64,000 bases of DNA, from assembly GCA_947644545.1 (NCBI GenBank), contig CANRZW010000006.1, forward strand, positions 62,001-126,000, written 5' to 3'. A program made the position numbers and the translations under genes. Source of the stretch: an uncultured Lachnospiraceae bacterium (GTDB lineage Bacteria > Bacillota > Clostridia > Lachnospirales > Lachnospiraceae). Under the pieces are notes generated by a model. That model ran no database searches. It saw only the letters and a list, made by a program, of their open reading frames with translations, and had not been told where the DNA came from. Positions 10,888 through 21,300 of this stretch are shown piece after piece (the stretch's first letter is position 1; each line of letters starts with the position of its first letter).

Positions 10888-13410
10888 ATGGATGACAGGA
10901 TTTTTGACAAGATTGAGGAAGTAGATCTTAAGAAGAAAATGGAAGATTCTTACATAGATTATGCCATGAGCGTTATTGCAGCTCGTGCGCTTCCTGACGT
11001 AAGAGACGGTTTGAAGCCGGTACAGCGCCGGGTTCTGTATTCCATGATCGAGTTGAATAACGGTCCGGACAAGCCTCACAGAAAGAGTGCCCGTATTGTG
11101 GGTGATACGATGGGTAAATATCATCCCCATGGTGACAGCTCCATCTATGGAGCGCTCGTTAATATGGCGCAGGAATGGTCTACCAGATATCCTCTTGTCG
11201 ATGGACACGGGAATTTCGGCTCCGTGGATGGAGACGGTGCGGCGGCCATGCGTTATACGGAGGCAAGACTGAGTAAGATTTCCATGGAACTTCTGGCGGA
11301 TATCAATAAGGATACCGTGGATTTTGTGCCCAACTTCGATGATACGGAGAAAGAGCCTACTGTACTGCCCAGCCGTTATCCGAATCTGCTTGTAAACGGT
11401 ACTTCCGGCATTGCGGTAGGTATGGCTACCAATATACCGCCCCATAATCTGCGGGAAGTGATCAGTGCGGTGGTAAAGATCATTGATAACCGGATCAATG
11501 AGGACAGAAGCACCGATATGGAAGAACTTCTGGAAATCGTGAAAGCGCCTGATTTTCCGACCGGTGGTATTATCCTTGGTACAAGAGGGGCAGAAGAAGC
11601 TTACAGAACGGGACGCGGAAAGGTAAGAGTCCGTGCGGTTACGGATATCGAGACAATGCCTAACGGAAAGAGCCGCATTATTGTGACGGAACTTCCCTAT
11701 ATGGTAAATAAAGCAAATCTGATCCTTAAGATTGCCGATCTTGTTAAATTAAAAAAGATTGACGGTATCACTGATCTTCGGGATGAGACAAACCGTGAAG
11801 GTATGCGGGTTGTAATAGAACTGCGCAAGGATGCTAATGCGAATGTGATCCTGAATCAGTTATACAAACATACACAGCTGCAGGATTCCTTCGGTGTGAT
11901 TATGCTGGCTTTGGTGAATAACGAGCCTAAGGTCATGAATCTTCTCGATATGCTGACGCATTATATCAGACATCAGGAAGAGGTGGTGACCAGAAGAACA
12001 AGATATGATCTGAACAAGGCGGAAGAGAGGGATCATATTTTGCAGGGTCTTCTGATCGCGCTGGATCATATTGATGAAGTGATTCAGATTATCAGAAGCA
12101 GCCAGACTACGCCAATCGCGAAAGAAAGGCTAATTGAGCGTTTCCAGTTCTCCGATGCACAGGCGCAGGCTATCGTGGACATGCGTCTGCGTGCGCTGAC
12201 AGGTCTGGAGAGAGAGAAACTTGAGAATGAACATAGAGAGTTAATGGCTAAGATTGCCGAGTTAAAGGCAATTCTTGCCGATGAAAAGCTGCTTCTTGGT
12301 GTAATCAAAGAAGAAATATTGATTATTTCCGAGAAATTTGGCGATGACAGGAGAAGTAAGATCGGATTTGACGTCTATGATATCAATATGGAAGATCTGA
12401 TCCCGAAAGGCAATACGGTAATTGCCATGACCAGCCTCGGCTATGTGAAGCGTATGACTGTGGATAACTTTAAGGCTCAGAATCGCGGCGGTAAGGGAAT
12501 CAAGGGAATGCAGACGATCGAGGAAGATTATATCGAAGATCTTCTGATGACGTCGACACACCATTATCTGATGTTCTTTACTAACCTGGGGCGTGTATAC
12601 AGACTCAAAGCCTATGAGATTCCGGAGGCCAGCCGTACTGCCAGAGGGATTGCGATTGTCAATATTCTGCAGTTAAATCCGGGTGAAAAGATATCTGCCA
12701 TGATACCGATTAAGGATTATGAGGAAAATGAGAATCTTTTCATGGTGACAAAGCGTGGTATCGTTAAGAAAACGCCTGTTATGGAATTTAGCAACGTCAG
12801 GAAGAACGGACTTGCCGCCATTAATCTGCGGGAAGATGATGAATTGATCGAGGTAAAGACGACTTCTAAGGATACGGAAATCTTCCTCGTGACAAAGCTT
12901 GGTATGTGTATCCGCTTCAAGGAGACGGATGTACGTCCTACCGGTAGAAGTTCTATGGGCGTGATCGGTATGAATTTGTCTGATGGGGATGAGATTGTCG
13001 GTATGCAGTTGGATCATCAGGGGGATTCTCTTCTGATTGTATCTGAGAACGGTATGGGAAAACGTACTTATCTGGATGAGTTTACGGTTCAGAAACGCGG
13101 TGGTAAAGGTATTAAATGTTATAAGATCACGGAGAAAACCGGAGATGTGGTTGGCGTGAAGGCTGTAGATGATGAACATGAGATCATGATGATTACAACA
13201 GAAGGTATTATCATACAGCTTCGTATGGAAGATATCTCTACTTTGGGAAGAATTACATCCGGCGTGAAGATGATCAATCTGGATGATAATGTGAAGGTTG
13301 CAAGAATTGCCAAGGTGAGAGAAAAGCTGAGTGATGGACATCATGAGATCGAGAATCTGGATGACATTGTTGAGGAAACGGAAGATGAAGAAACAGGAGA
13401 AGAGATATGA
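10888..13410 (+). CDS. gyrA: DNA gyrase subunit A
   Basis: 840-residue breakage-reunion subunit. The winged-helix/tower domain holds the catalytic tyrosine Tyr123 in [13 protein letters not shown]. The C-terminal beta-pinwheel contains GyrA-box-like [10 protein letters not shown] (about 530) and a second QKRGGKGIK copy near 730. The acidic tail ends [12 protein letters not shown]. In the quinolone-resistance region the sequence is [13 protein letters not shown]: Ser84 corresponds to E. coli Ser83, and Gly88 stands where E. coli has Asp87 (see findings). The stop overlaps the next gene's ATG by four bases. Confidence 0.97.
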   Translation: MDDRIFDKIEEVDLKKKMEDSYIDYAMSVIAARALPDVRDGLKPVQRRVLYSMIELNNGPDKPHRKSARIVGDTMGKYHPHGDSSIYGALVNMAQEWSTRYPLVDGHGNFGSVDGDGAAAMRYTEARLSKISMELLADINKDTVDFVPNFDDTEKEPTVLPSRYPNLLVNGTSGIAVGMATNIPPHNLREVISAVVKIIDNRINEDRSTDMEELLEIVKAPDFPTGGIILGTRGAEEAYRTGRGKVRVRAVTDIETMPNGKSRIIVTELPYMVNKANLILKIADLVKLKKIDGITDLRDETNREGMRVVIELRKDANANVILNQLYKHTQLQDSFGVIMLALVNNEPKVMNLLDMLTHYIRHQEEVVTRRTRYDLNKAEERDHILQGLLIALDHIDEVIQIIRSSQTTPIAKERLIERFQFSDAQAQAIVDMRLRALTGLEREKLENEHRELMAKIAELKAILADEKLLLGVIKEEILIISEKFGDDRRSKIGFDVYDINMEDLIPKGNTVIAMTSLGYVKRMTVDNFKAQNRGGKGIKGMQTIEEDYIEDLLMTSTHHYLMFFTNLGRVYRLKAYEIPEASRTARGIAIVNILQLNPGEKISAMIPIKDYEENENLFMVTKRGIVKKTPVMEFSNVRKNGLAAINLREDDELIEVKTTSKDTEIFLVTKLGMCIRFKETDVRPTGRSSMGVIGMNLSDGDEIVGMQLDHQGDSLLIVSENGMGKRTYLDEFTVQKRGGKGIKCYKITEKTGDVVGVKAVDDEHEIMMITTEGIIIQLRMEDISTLGRITSGVKMINLDDNVKVARIAKVREKLSDGHHEIENLDDIVEETEDEETGEEI

Positions 13411-14261
13411 AACTGGCTGTAATAGGAGATATTCACAGCAATCATATTGCTCTGGAAACTTGTATCAGACATGCTCTTGACAGAAATGTGGACGAATTCC
13501 TTTTTCTGGGAGACTACGTCAGTGACTGCCCCTATCCGCAGAGAACAATGAAAGTTATCTATGAGATGAAGAGGAAATACCGATGTACGTTTATCCGGGG
13601 AAACAGGGAAGATTATATGCTGGATCACAAAAATGATCCGTTTGAGAGATGGACTTATTCTTCCGCCAGCGGTAATCTGCTCTATACTTATGAGAATTTA
13701 ACAAAACGGGATCTGGATTTCTTTGAAAGTATGGATATTCAGGGGATGTATAAGAGGGAAGGGTATCCCGCTTTTCGCTATTGTCATGGATCTCTTACGA
13801 AGTCTAATGAACTGTTGAGACCGGAAAATGAAAAACTGGAAGATATCATGTCATCTTTGGATGTGAATCTGATTATCAGTGGTCATACTCATATTCAGGA
13901 AAGTACCGTGTATGGTTCCAGGAAACTGATTCATCCGGGTTCCGTGGGACTTCCTTGGTATCATGAAGGTAAAACGCAGTATATGATACTGCATGGGAAC
14001 AAATACAAATGGGAAGAAGAATTTTATCAGTTGTCTTATGATGTGGATGCTGTGAAGGAAGAGTTTATGTCTTCCGGGATCATGGAGAAAGCGCTGCATT
14101 GGCCTGAACTGATTCTGCATTGTCTGTATACGGGAAATGACTGTACGACCCCCTGTCTGCTGTTGGCCATGAGATTGTGCGGGGAGGCGGAAGGAGAGGT
14201 CAACTGGCCGGATATTCCGGAAAAATATTGGGAAATGGCATTTAATGATGTGGTGAAATAA
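13407..14261 (+). CDS. Metallophosphoesterase family protein
   Basis: 284 residues. Calcineurin-like metallophosphoesterase motifs are clear: GDIHSN (Asp8, His10), [13 protein letters not shown], and the metal-binding GHTHIQES with H.GS.GLP later on. The C-terminal 80 residues are not conserved in any way I recognise. Substrate unknown; the fold covers phosphodiesterases and protein phosphatases. Its ATG overlaps the gyrA stop (ATGA), so it is co-translated with gyrA. A terminator closes the unit. Confidence 0.85.
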   Translation: MKLAVIGDIHSNHIALETCIRHALDRNVDEFLFLGDYVSDCPYPQRTMKVIYEMKRKYRCTFIRGNREDYMLDHKNDPFERWTYSSASGNLLYTYENLTKRDLDFFESMDIQGMYKREGYPAFRYCHGSLTKSNELLRPENEKLEDIMSSLDVNLIISGHTHIQESTVYGSRKLIHPGSVGLPWYHEGKTQYMILHGNKYKWEEEFYQLSYDVDAVKEEFMSSGIMEKALHWPELILHCLYTGNDCTTPCLLLAMRLCGEAEGEVNWPDIPEKYWEMAFNDVVK

Positions 14262-14280
14262 ATAATTGCTTTTGACTCAT

Positions 14281-14309
14281 ACAAAAAGCCGGATCATCCG
14301 GCTTTTTGT
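14281..14309. terminator. Bidirectional Rho-independent terminator
   Basis: Near-perfect palindrome with AAAAAGCCGGAT and ATCCGGCTTTTT arms. It lies between the convergent phosphoesterase and XRE-regulator genes and has an A-run/T-run on each side, so it can serve both. Confidence 0.9.
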
Positions 14310-14325
14310 ATGATAGTTCTGGTGA

Positions 14326-15249
14326 TTATGATTTTTTGAAATTGATGATAATCCAGGCAATAGCACAGCAGATACCACCGACAGCAAATACGATTGGAGA
14401 AGGCATTCCCCATTTATTAAATACGAAACCGGCGATCAGGTATAAGATCGTAGCAAACAGCATAATAATACCACATATTGTTCCTGTCAAAGAACCTTTT
14501 TTGCTAATTTCGGAATTCTTGTCATTTAACTGATTGTATTTCTCAATGTCGTATTTATCTTTTTGCATGCCATAGTATACGATGATCGTGGTGGCAATTG
14601 TAATAATCAGGAAGAAAAAGAACATCTCAAAAGATTGCAGGTATTCATTTTCTTCTATTTTCGGAAAAACTGCCTCGGATCCTGTAACCAGAATCATATT
14701 GATAATAAATAGAGAAATTCCGGTGGTGACCATGACCGAAAACTTTTTGTTAAATTTATCAATTTCCTTCTCCTGATAGAAGTTTAAGATGTAAGGATTT
14801 TTCTTCTTAAAGTCTTCATCACGGATACTGAACAGAATAAGGATCGATACACCGATTACAAGAAAGATCAGGAAAATGATACCACAGAAGTCTTCCTTGA
14901 TTGGTTCTCCCTCGAAAAAATAATTCATTCCATAAAATAAAAATGTAGCGGAAAGACCCGATAAGATCATACCAACGCCCAGAGAAATAAATTTGCTGTA
15001 TTCATTATAATGCTGGTCATAATTGGTTTTGTCCTCCACATAGGTCTGACTGACGTCTCCCTGCATCAGATCGTCCAGACTGCAGTGAAACATTTTGCAC
15101 AATTGAAGAAGCTTTTCCATCTCCGGATAGGAGGAATCAGATTCCCATTTGGATATGGACTGTCTGGAAACCCCAAGCTGTTCTGCAAGTTGTTCCTGTG
15201 TTATGTTTTCTTTTTTTCTTATGAATTGTAAATTTTCTCCAAGACTCAT
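14326..15249 (-). CDS. XRE-family regulator with C-terminal membrane segments
   Basis: 307 residues. Residues 1-65 form a Cro/C1-type helix-turn-helix (ENITQEQLAEQLGVSRQSIS then KWESDSSYPEMEKLLQLC). The remainder holds five or so hydrophobic segments (for example ISLGVGMILSGLSATFLFYG and GIIFLIFLVIGVSILILF), so the DNA-binding domain is membrane-tethered. Such proteins are common in Firmicutes and often autoregulate or respond to membrane stress; target genes are not evident here. AAGGAG precedes the ATG. It is monocistronic and faces away from rarA. Confidence 0.85.
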   Translation of the reverse strand: MSLGENLQFIRKKENITQEQLAEQLGVSRQSISKWESDSSYPEMEKLLQLCKMFHCSLDDLMQGDVSQTYVEDKTNYDQHYNEYSKFISLGVGMILSGLSATFLFYGMNYFFEGEPIKEDFCGIIFLIFLVIGVSILILFSIRDEDFKKKNPYILNFYQEKEIDKFNKKFSVMVTTGISLFIINMILVTGSEAVFPKIEENEYLQSFEMFFFFLIITIATTIIVYYGMQKDKYDIEKYNQLNDKNSEISKKGSLTGTICGIIMLFATILYLIAGFVFNKWGMPSPIVFAVGGICCAIAWIIINFKKS

Positions 15250-15616
15250 TTGAATTCTCCTTTTCTATAACAACCTGAAAATATTGGATGTTATTTTATT
15301 ATTTTTTGGTGATAAGTGTTTGAAAGCTGTACCGGTTTGCTTTTACTGACTCTTATTTTAAAAAAATTTCGATGTAAACTCTATCAATTTCATGTTGCTT
15401 TTAAGTTTTTTTACGGTAAGTTGCGGTTGCATCCCTGTAAATTGGGCATTTTCACAGAAGTTACTCTTCTGGGATGTGAAATGACTTCTCCGAAGCAGAA
15501 ATATTATGGTATAGTATGTAAGAACATAGTATTATTCTAAATATAACATAAAATTTATAAAAAACATTTGTTATTTATCATAGAAACTATTATTTGAATC
15601 GAAATGGAGGGACAAG
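15250..15616. other. AT-rich intergenic region between the divergent XRE regulator and rarA
   Basis: 367 bases with no convincing gene. It must contain both divergent promoters, but no -35/-10 pair stands out. A small hairpin CAGAAG-TTACT-CTTCTG lies near 15454-15470. GGAGGG just before 15617 is the rarA ribosome binding site. A 74-codon open frame at 15316-15540 has no ribosome binding site and biased composition; I do not call it. Confidence 0.5.
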
Positions 15617-16975
15617 ATGGAACAGATGAGTTTATTTGATGATCGTGTTATCAGTGCGCCGCTGGCCAGCAGACTGCGTCCGGAAACATTACGGGATTAT
15701 GTAGGGCAGAAACATCTCCTGGGGGAAGGAAAGATGTTAAAGCGTCTGATTGAGCAGGATCAGATTTCGTCTATGATCTTCTGGGGACCTCCTGGCGTAG
15801 GGAAGACGACATTGGCGCGCATCATTGCGGGAATGACGAGGGCTGATTTTGTAGATTTCAGTGCGGTGACCAGTGGTATCAAGGAGATCAGACAGGTGAT
15901 GGAGAAGGCTGAGGACAGCAGGCGGATCGGAATCAATACGCTTCTTTTTGTGGATGAGATCCATCGTTTTAATAAGGCACAGCAGGATGCATTTCTGCCG
16001 TTTGTGGAAAAGGGCAGTATTATTCTGGTAGGTGCCACTACAGAAAACCCTTCTTTTGAGATCAATTCCGCTCTTCTGTCCAGATGTAAGGTATTTGTGC
16101 TGAAAATGTTGGAAGAGGAGGATCTGTATGAATTACTGCTGCATGCTTTACGAAATCCGAAAGGATTCGGGAATCAGCAGATTGATATTTCTGAGAAACA
16201 GATTCATGCGATAGCCCGATTTGCCAACGGTGACGGGAGAACGGCGTTGAACACGTTGGAAATGGCGGTGATCAACAGCCAGCTCGACAGTGAGGGGATT
16301 ATCCATGTGACGGATGAGACGTTGATTGAATGCACGAACCGTCGTTCTCTGCTTTATGATAAAAAGGGAGAAGAGCATTATAATCTGATTTCCGCGCTTC
16401 ATAAGTCCATGCGGAACAGTGACCCGGATGCGGCAGTCTACTGGATGAACCGAATGTTGGACGGTGGAGAGAATCCCCTGTATATAGCCAGGCGTCTGAT
16501 CAGGTTTGCCAGTGAAGATATCGGTATGGCGGATTCGAGGGCGCTGCAGGTAGCCGTGTCTGTTTATCAGGCATGTCATTTTCTGGGAATGCCGGAATGT
16601 GACGTCCATTTGACCCATGCGGTGGTCTATCTTTCTATGGCGCCAAAGTCTAACGCCTTGTATAAGGCCTGTGAAGCTGCAAAGAAGGATATTCATGATT
16701 CTCCGGCAGAGCCTGTTCCGCTGCAGATTCGGAATGCTCCTACGAAACTGATGGCAGAGCTGCATTATGGGAAAGGATATCGTTATGCTCATGATACGGA
16801 AGAAAAGCTGACCAGAATGCAATGTCTGCCTGATGCTTTGAAGGACAAGCGGTATTATTTTCCTACACAGGAAGGTGAAGAAAAAGAAACAGACAGACAT
16901 CTTAATGAGATACTTGCATGGAAAAATGACAAAGAAAGCATATTGACAGAGGATACTTATGAGAAAGCAGATTGA
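15617..16975 (+). CDS. rarA: Replication-associated recombination protein A (AAA+ ATPase)
   Basis: 452 residues. RarA/MgsA acts at stalled replication forks and belongs to the clamp-loader-related AAA+ family. Walker A is GPPGVGKTT (residues 57-65), Walker B LLFVDEIHRFN, then the sensor GATTENPSFE. The C-terminal tetramerisation region contains RMLDGGENPLYIARRLIRFA and ends with the poly-acidic tail. The N-terminus MEQMSLFDD includes QMSLF, a good match to the beta-clamp-binding pentapeptide consensus. GGAGGG precedes the ATG. The next gene starts inside its 3' end. Confidence 0.94.
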   Translation: MEQMSLFDDRVISAPLASRLRPETLRDYVGQKHLLGEGKMLKRLIEQDQISSMIFWGPPGVGKTTLARIIAGMTRADFVDFSAVTSGIKEIRQVMEKAEDSRRIGINTLLFVDEIHRFNKAQQDAFLPFVEKGSIILVGATTENPSFEINSALLSRCKVFVLKMLEEEDLYELLLHALRNPKGFGNQQIDISEKQIHAIARFANGDGRTALNTLEMAVINSQLDSEGIIHVTDETLIECTNRRSLLYDKKGEEHYNLISALHKSMRNSDPDAAVYWMNRMLDGGENPLYIARRLIRFASEDIGMADSRALQVAVSVYQACHFLGMPECDVHLTHAVVYLSMAPKSNALYKACEAAKKDIHDSPAEPVPLQIRNAPTKLMAELHYGKGYRYAHDTEEKLTRMQCLPDALKDKRYYFPTQEGEEKETDRHLNEILAWKNDKESILTEDTYEKAD

Positions 16976-17300
16976 GGGACAGATAAATCTATTTGATTAT
17001 ATATCAACAGAAGATAAGAAGACTTATGATGATAATTTAAGCAATGAAGTGAATGAGGATATAAGGATTGAGTCTGATCGTCACAGTTCAATTTCCTTGT
17101 TCTCGCAGTGTACTGCCTGCTGGTGCAGCACCTGCAGGCACAATGCAAAGGGCATGGCTGTTCTCCGCGATTTTGCAGGAATAAAGAAACCCTGTCCTTC
17201 CTGTGATTTTTGCATCAGGCAGGACAAGGCGGAAATCTGTGAGATTAATTCTTATGAGAATGGCTGTAAATTAAGGGCAGAAGAGGAAGGTATCGTCTGA
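16959..17300 (+). CDS. Small cysteine-rich protein with clamp-binding-like motif, unknown function
   Basis: 113 residues, not recognised as a named family. The N-terminus MRKQIEGQINLFDYI contains QINLF, a match to the QxxLF beta-clamp peptide. The C-terminal half has nine cysteines arranged C51xxC54xC56xxC59, then C79xxC82xxC85, C94 and C103, which suggests zinc or Fe-S binding. The gene overlaps the rarA 3' end by 17 bases, so it is co-transcribed and likely coupled. A DNA-replication or repair role with RarA is an inference from overlap plus the shared N-terminal motif. Confidence 0.7.
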   Translation: MRKQIEGQINLFDYISTEDKKTYDDNLSNEVNEDIRIESDRHSSISLFSQCTACWCSTCRHNAKGMAVLRDFAGIKKPCPSCDFCIRQDKAEICEINSYENGCKLRAEEEGIV

Positions 17301-17314
17301 TGAGAGATCTTATT

Positions 17315-17917
17315 TTATAGGATTTTCTCGAAATCTTCTATACCGTGTTTACACCATGGACAGATAAAATCAGGTGGAAGTTCTTCACCTTCATATACAT
17401 ATCCACAGACCACACATCGCCAGCCTTTGACAGAAGTATTTTCCGGTTTTGGTTTGACATATTCGTGATAGAAGGAGTAGGTCATGGCTTTTTCACCGGA
17501 AAGAACGTCACAGTCGGATACAGATGCCAGGAAAAGCATATGTGTTCCCAGATCATATCTGTTTATCACTTTGCAGTCCAGATAAGCGGTTACATGTTCC
17601 GTGAGATAAGGGAGTTCCTGGGCTGTCATGGAGAAAGGAATCTCTACGAATTTATCTACATTGCTTCCGCTCTGGAATCCGAAGCGTTGGAAGAGGGAAA
17701 AAGGAGCCGTTTCAGAGAGGATGGAAACGGAGAGGACGCCGGATTTCTGAATCAGGTCACAGGTCAGATTCTGTTTGTTGATGGCAACAATAATCTGTTT
17801 GGGATCGTCTGTTACCTGGGTAACTGTATTGATGATGCAGCCATTCATTTTCTTATCATGCTTTGTGGATACGACATACAGGCCGTAGGATAATTGGAAG
17901 AGCGCTTTTGGATTCAT
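17315..17917 (-). CDS. Flavin reductase domain fused to a C-terminal rubredoxin
   Basis: 200 residues. Residues 1-150 match the flavin reductase-like FMN-binding family (MNPKALFQLSYGLYVVSTKH; ...INTVTQVTDDPKQIIVAINK). Residues 163-200 are a rubredoxin: WRCVVCGYVYEG then FICPWCKHG, i.e. the two CxxC iron knuckles. Such high-molecular-weight rubredoxins pass electrons from NAD(P)H-linked flavoproteins to oxygen/ROS-reducing proteins in anaerobes. The gene is convergent with the small Cys-rich gene (14-base gap) and monocistronic here. Confidence 0.9.
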   Translation of the reverse strand: MNPKALFQLSYGLYVVSTKHDKKMNGCIINTVTQVTDDPKQIIVAINKQNLTCDLIQKSGVLSVSILSETAPFSLFQRFGFQSGSNVDKFVEIPFSMTAQELPYLTEHVTAYLDCKVINRYDLGTHMLFLASVSDCDVLSGEKAMTYSFYHEYVKPKPENTSVKGWRCVVCGYVYEGEELPPDFICPWCKHGIEDFEKIL

Positions 17918-18309
17918 GAGGATTTTTGATTCCTTTCCTTATCTTATTAATCTTATTATCACTATGATTATCACTATGATTATCACTATGATCAAAGTTA
18001 TCAACGAGAATGATGACAATAGTATATGCAGAAATATTTGTAATATACTGTATCTTTTTCATCTGTTAAAATTTCCAGTTTGTCAAATAAATAATATTCA
18101 ATAATAATATTCAATGTATTAGTACAATTTAAAATAGAAATAGTATATTTTGTATAGAAATGTGCCTGCTTTTACGAAAAAAATTAGATATAATAAATAT
18201 AAATACTATAAAAATAGTAAAAAATAATTGTAAATTTGTCGATATAACTACAAATAATATAAAAATAGATACCTTGATTGCGGTAAACTGCTTTGACATG
18301 GAGGTTAGT
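17918..18309. other. AT-rich intergenic region with tandem repeats upstream of the giant repeat gene
   Basis: About 390 bases, strongly AT-rich. It holds three perfect tandem copies of the 12-mer ATTATCACTATG (17955-17990), and a direct repeat AATATTCAAT at 18093-18102 and 18106-18115. Promoters for the flavin reductase gene and the giant gene must lie here, but no -35/-10 pair is convincing. An in-frame ATG at 18160 is possible, but the Shine-Dalgarno favours 18310. Confidence 0.6.
17955..17990. repeat. Three perfect 12-bp tandem repeats (ATTATCACTATG)
   Basis: Units at 17955-17966, 17967-17978 and 17979-17990, with a partial fourth (ATC) following. They lie 38 bases upstream of the flavin reductase start codon and may be a protein-binding array or a slippage-prone microsatellite. 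Confidence 0.85.
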
Positions 18310-21300
18310 ATGTTTGACGGATTCAAAAATATTATCATGACAGTTGTTGACAAAGTTGCAGAAAAGATAGAGAAGCATCATGAGAATATTCGTTTGATTG
18401 ATCTTATGGGCTTATTGGTAAGTGCGTTTACATTGACAACTTATTGTACGATCAGTCCTATTCTTGCAGAATATCAGGGAAAAAAGTTCATTTATTGGAC
18501 AGCGGCTATTGCAATTATTATCATGTTTTTGTTTGCAATATGGGAAATAATCTGTCTTATAGGGTGTGACATTTGGAAGCGTTTATTTTCTTTTTTAGGT
18601 ACATTTAAAGACAAGATTATCACACTATATAATGAAAGAAAACACTCTCCTCAATGGACTTATATCTTGTTAATCGTAAGTGTTGTGGCAGTAGGCTGTT
18701 GGATTCTTCTGATGACAGTGAAGAAGACAGACTATTATGCTTCAATAGTTGAAGTATATGGGATTCCTGTCGGTGTGGGAGAACCGTTGTCTCCGGAAGA
18801 AATAAAATCATGTTCCAGTTATTGGAAAATTGATGATTATCCTTTTCAAGGACGTATGGAACTGACGTATGGGAATTCTTACCATCAGAGTGATATTATA
18901 AAGGAATATTCGAGTCTTTATGATATGTCTTTTTTTCAGCCTGCTGATCGTATCGTATATAAGTATCGAAGAAATAAAAGTAAATTTCTTTCTCTGAATG
19001 ATGAGAATGCATATATGTCGGCAAATAATAATAAATTTCGTGAACCGCTGGAAATATCATATTTTAACGGTAATGGTAAACTGTTGTTAGAATTAAAGAA
19101 ACAGGAAGATAGTGATGAATTTAAAATTTTACAGTATGCATCGGACAGTATGCCTCAACTTCTCAATTCTACTTTATTAAGGATACCATCTAATGAGGAA
19201 GAAAATGTAATAGAAAACATGAATGAACAGATTTCCAGAAATGCAATCGAAAATTCTATTCTGTTACAACAAATAGAAGTAAGTTATAATATTGATGGTC
19301 TGCCGGAAACTCGCAGAATCAATCCTCGTGTCTATAATCTTTGCGGAGTAAATGGAGAAAGATACGTTTATAATCAAAATAAACAGATGACTGCGCTTTA
19401 TTATTTGGATATAAACGGAAATCCGGTTTGTAACAAGTCGGGAATTATGATGGTTTCCTTTGAATATGGGGAGAATAACCGATTGTCCTGTATCCGCTAT
19501 TTCAGTGATGAGAATGGAATGGAAAAGGTAGAGGGATACAATAGGGTATTCTGTGAAAAATATGAATATGATGCGAATGGCAATCTGTGCCGGAGAAAGC
19601 AGTTAAGCCGTAATGAAAATAAATGGTATGATAAAAACGGGGTGTGTGAGTATCAATATACTTATGATCATGGTAAATTGATCCGGGAGACTTTTCTGGA
19701 TGTCAGCGGAAATAAGATCCGCAAAAAAGAACTTCAAACTACTTCACTGGAATATAGTGAAGAAATAAAAGAAAACGGAAAGAAAATGATTGAGGTTACT
19801 TTTGATTCTGTTGTGGTTTCGTCAAAAGAAAATATGTTAATGACTGTAAAGGACACAAAGAATAAAGGAAAAAATAAAGAGTATGTGATACCTGTTATGG
19901 CATCTGTCTCGAAGGATCAAAAAGACAAAAAAGAAAATAAAGAAGAAAAGGATAATAAAGAAGAAAGCGAAGATAATGCAGATATTGATGGTTCAACTAT
20001 AAGAAATAGAGATGATGTATCAGGTTATGAGAAGGAAGACCAGGAGGAAACTTCCGCTGTTGTTCAGATAGATCAGGAAGAAGACAATGAGGTATCACGG
20101 GAATATACATCTGTCTGTTACTTTTTTGATCCGGATAAAAGAATGGCGGAGACAAGTTATTATAATGGAGACGATAGAGCATTAAGCGAAGATAAATTTT
20201 TCAAAGAGAAAGTAAAATATGATTCTCAGTTTCGCGTAGAAACAAAATCATATTTTAATAAGGCAGAGGAACATTGTAATATCAATGGAGAATATTCTCA
20301 GATAAATATTATCTATGCTTCGGATCATGGTGATGTTAAGGAGAGGATAGAATATAGAGATAAGAATGAAGAATTAGCTTTAAACACCAGAAATGGTTAT
20401 GCATATGTAACCTATAAGTCATGTGATGAAGAGGAAAATTCCGACTATAATACGATCCTTTTGGAATATTATGATCAATATAATAAATTAATAAGACTTC
20501 CTGATAAAGAGTATCAGAAGATTAAATTAACATACAATAAAAGCGGATTTTTGATTCGGGAAGCTTATTTGATTGAAGATGAAAATAAAAAAGAATGTTC
20601 TGCATATCGAAAAGATTATATGGTGTCGGAGATTGCTTATGAGTATTCGGATGATGGCAATCAGACTTGTATAGAATACAGAGATGATATGGGTAATCCA
20701 ATTAATCGTTATGATACAGGTTATGCAATGGTTTATCAGGAATTTGAATCCGGTCATCCGGTCAGAGTTTATTATAAAGGATATGAAGATCAGATTCTGG
20801 TGGATGTGCCTGATAAGAGTACAGGAATTGCATCTGTCCGATATGTATATGCGAACGGTAAAAAGACAGAGGAGCACTATTTTGATACGAAAGGGGCTCC
20901 TGCTTTGTGTAGCGACGGTGGCTATGCCATTCAAAAATATAAATATAATAACAAGGGTCTGATCGAAAGCAGATCGTTCTATGGAACAGATGGCAATCTG
21001 ATCCTGCGCAAAGATACGGGTTATGCAGCCATTCAATATGAATATGATAAACTGAATCGACAGATATTACGTCATTTTTATGGTACAGACCATAAAAGTA
21101 TTATCAGTTGGGTATATTATTGTGCCGGTATGCAGTTTCAATATGATGATAAAGGAAATCAGACTGATATACTGTATCTGGATAAGAATGATAATCTGAT
21201 GCTGCGTATTGATCTGGGATATGCCTGGGTACATAGAGTATATGATCAGGATGGAAATATTATCAGAGAAAATTATCTTGATCAGGATAAAAATCCAATA

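Noticed and set aside
15316-15540. Short open frame between the XRE regulator and rarA
   Set aside because: No ribosome binding site, Phe/Leu/Lys-rich chance composition in AT-rich DNA.
17955-17990. CRISPR-like repeats
   Set aside because: Units are only 12 bp and contiguous, with no spacers and no cas genes nearby.
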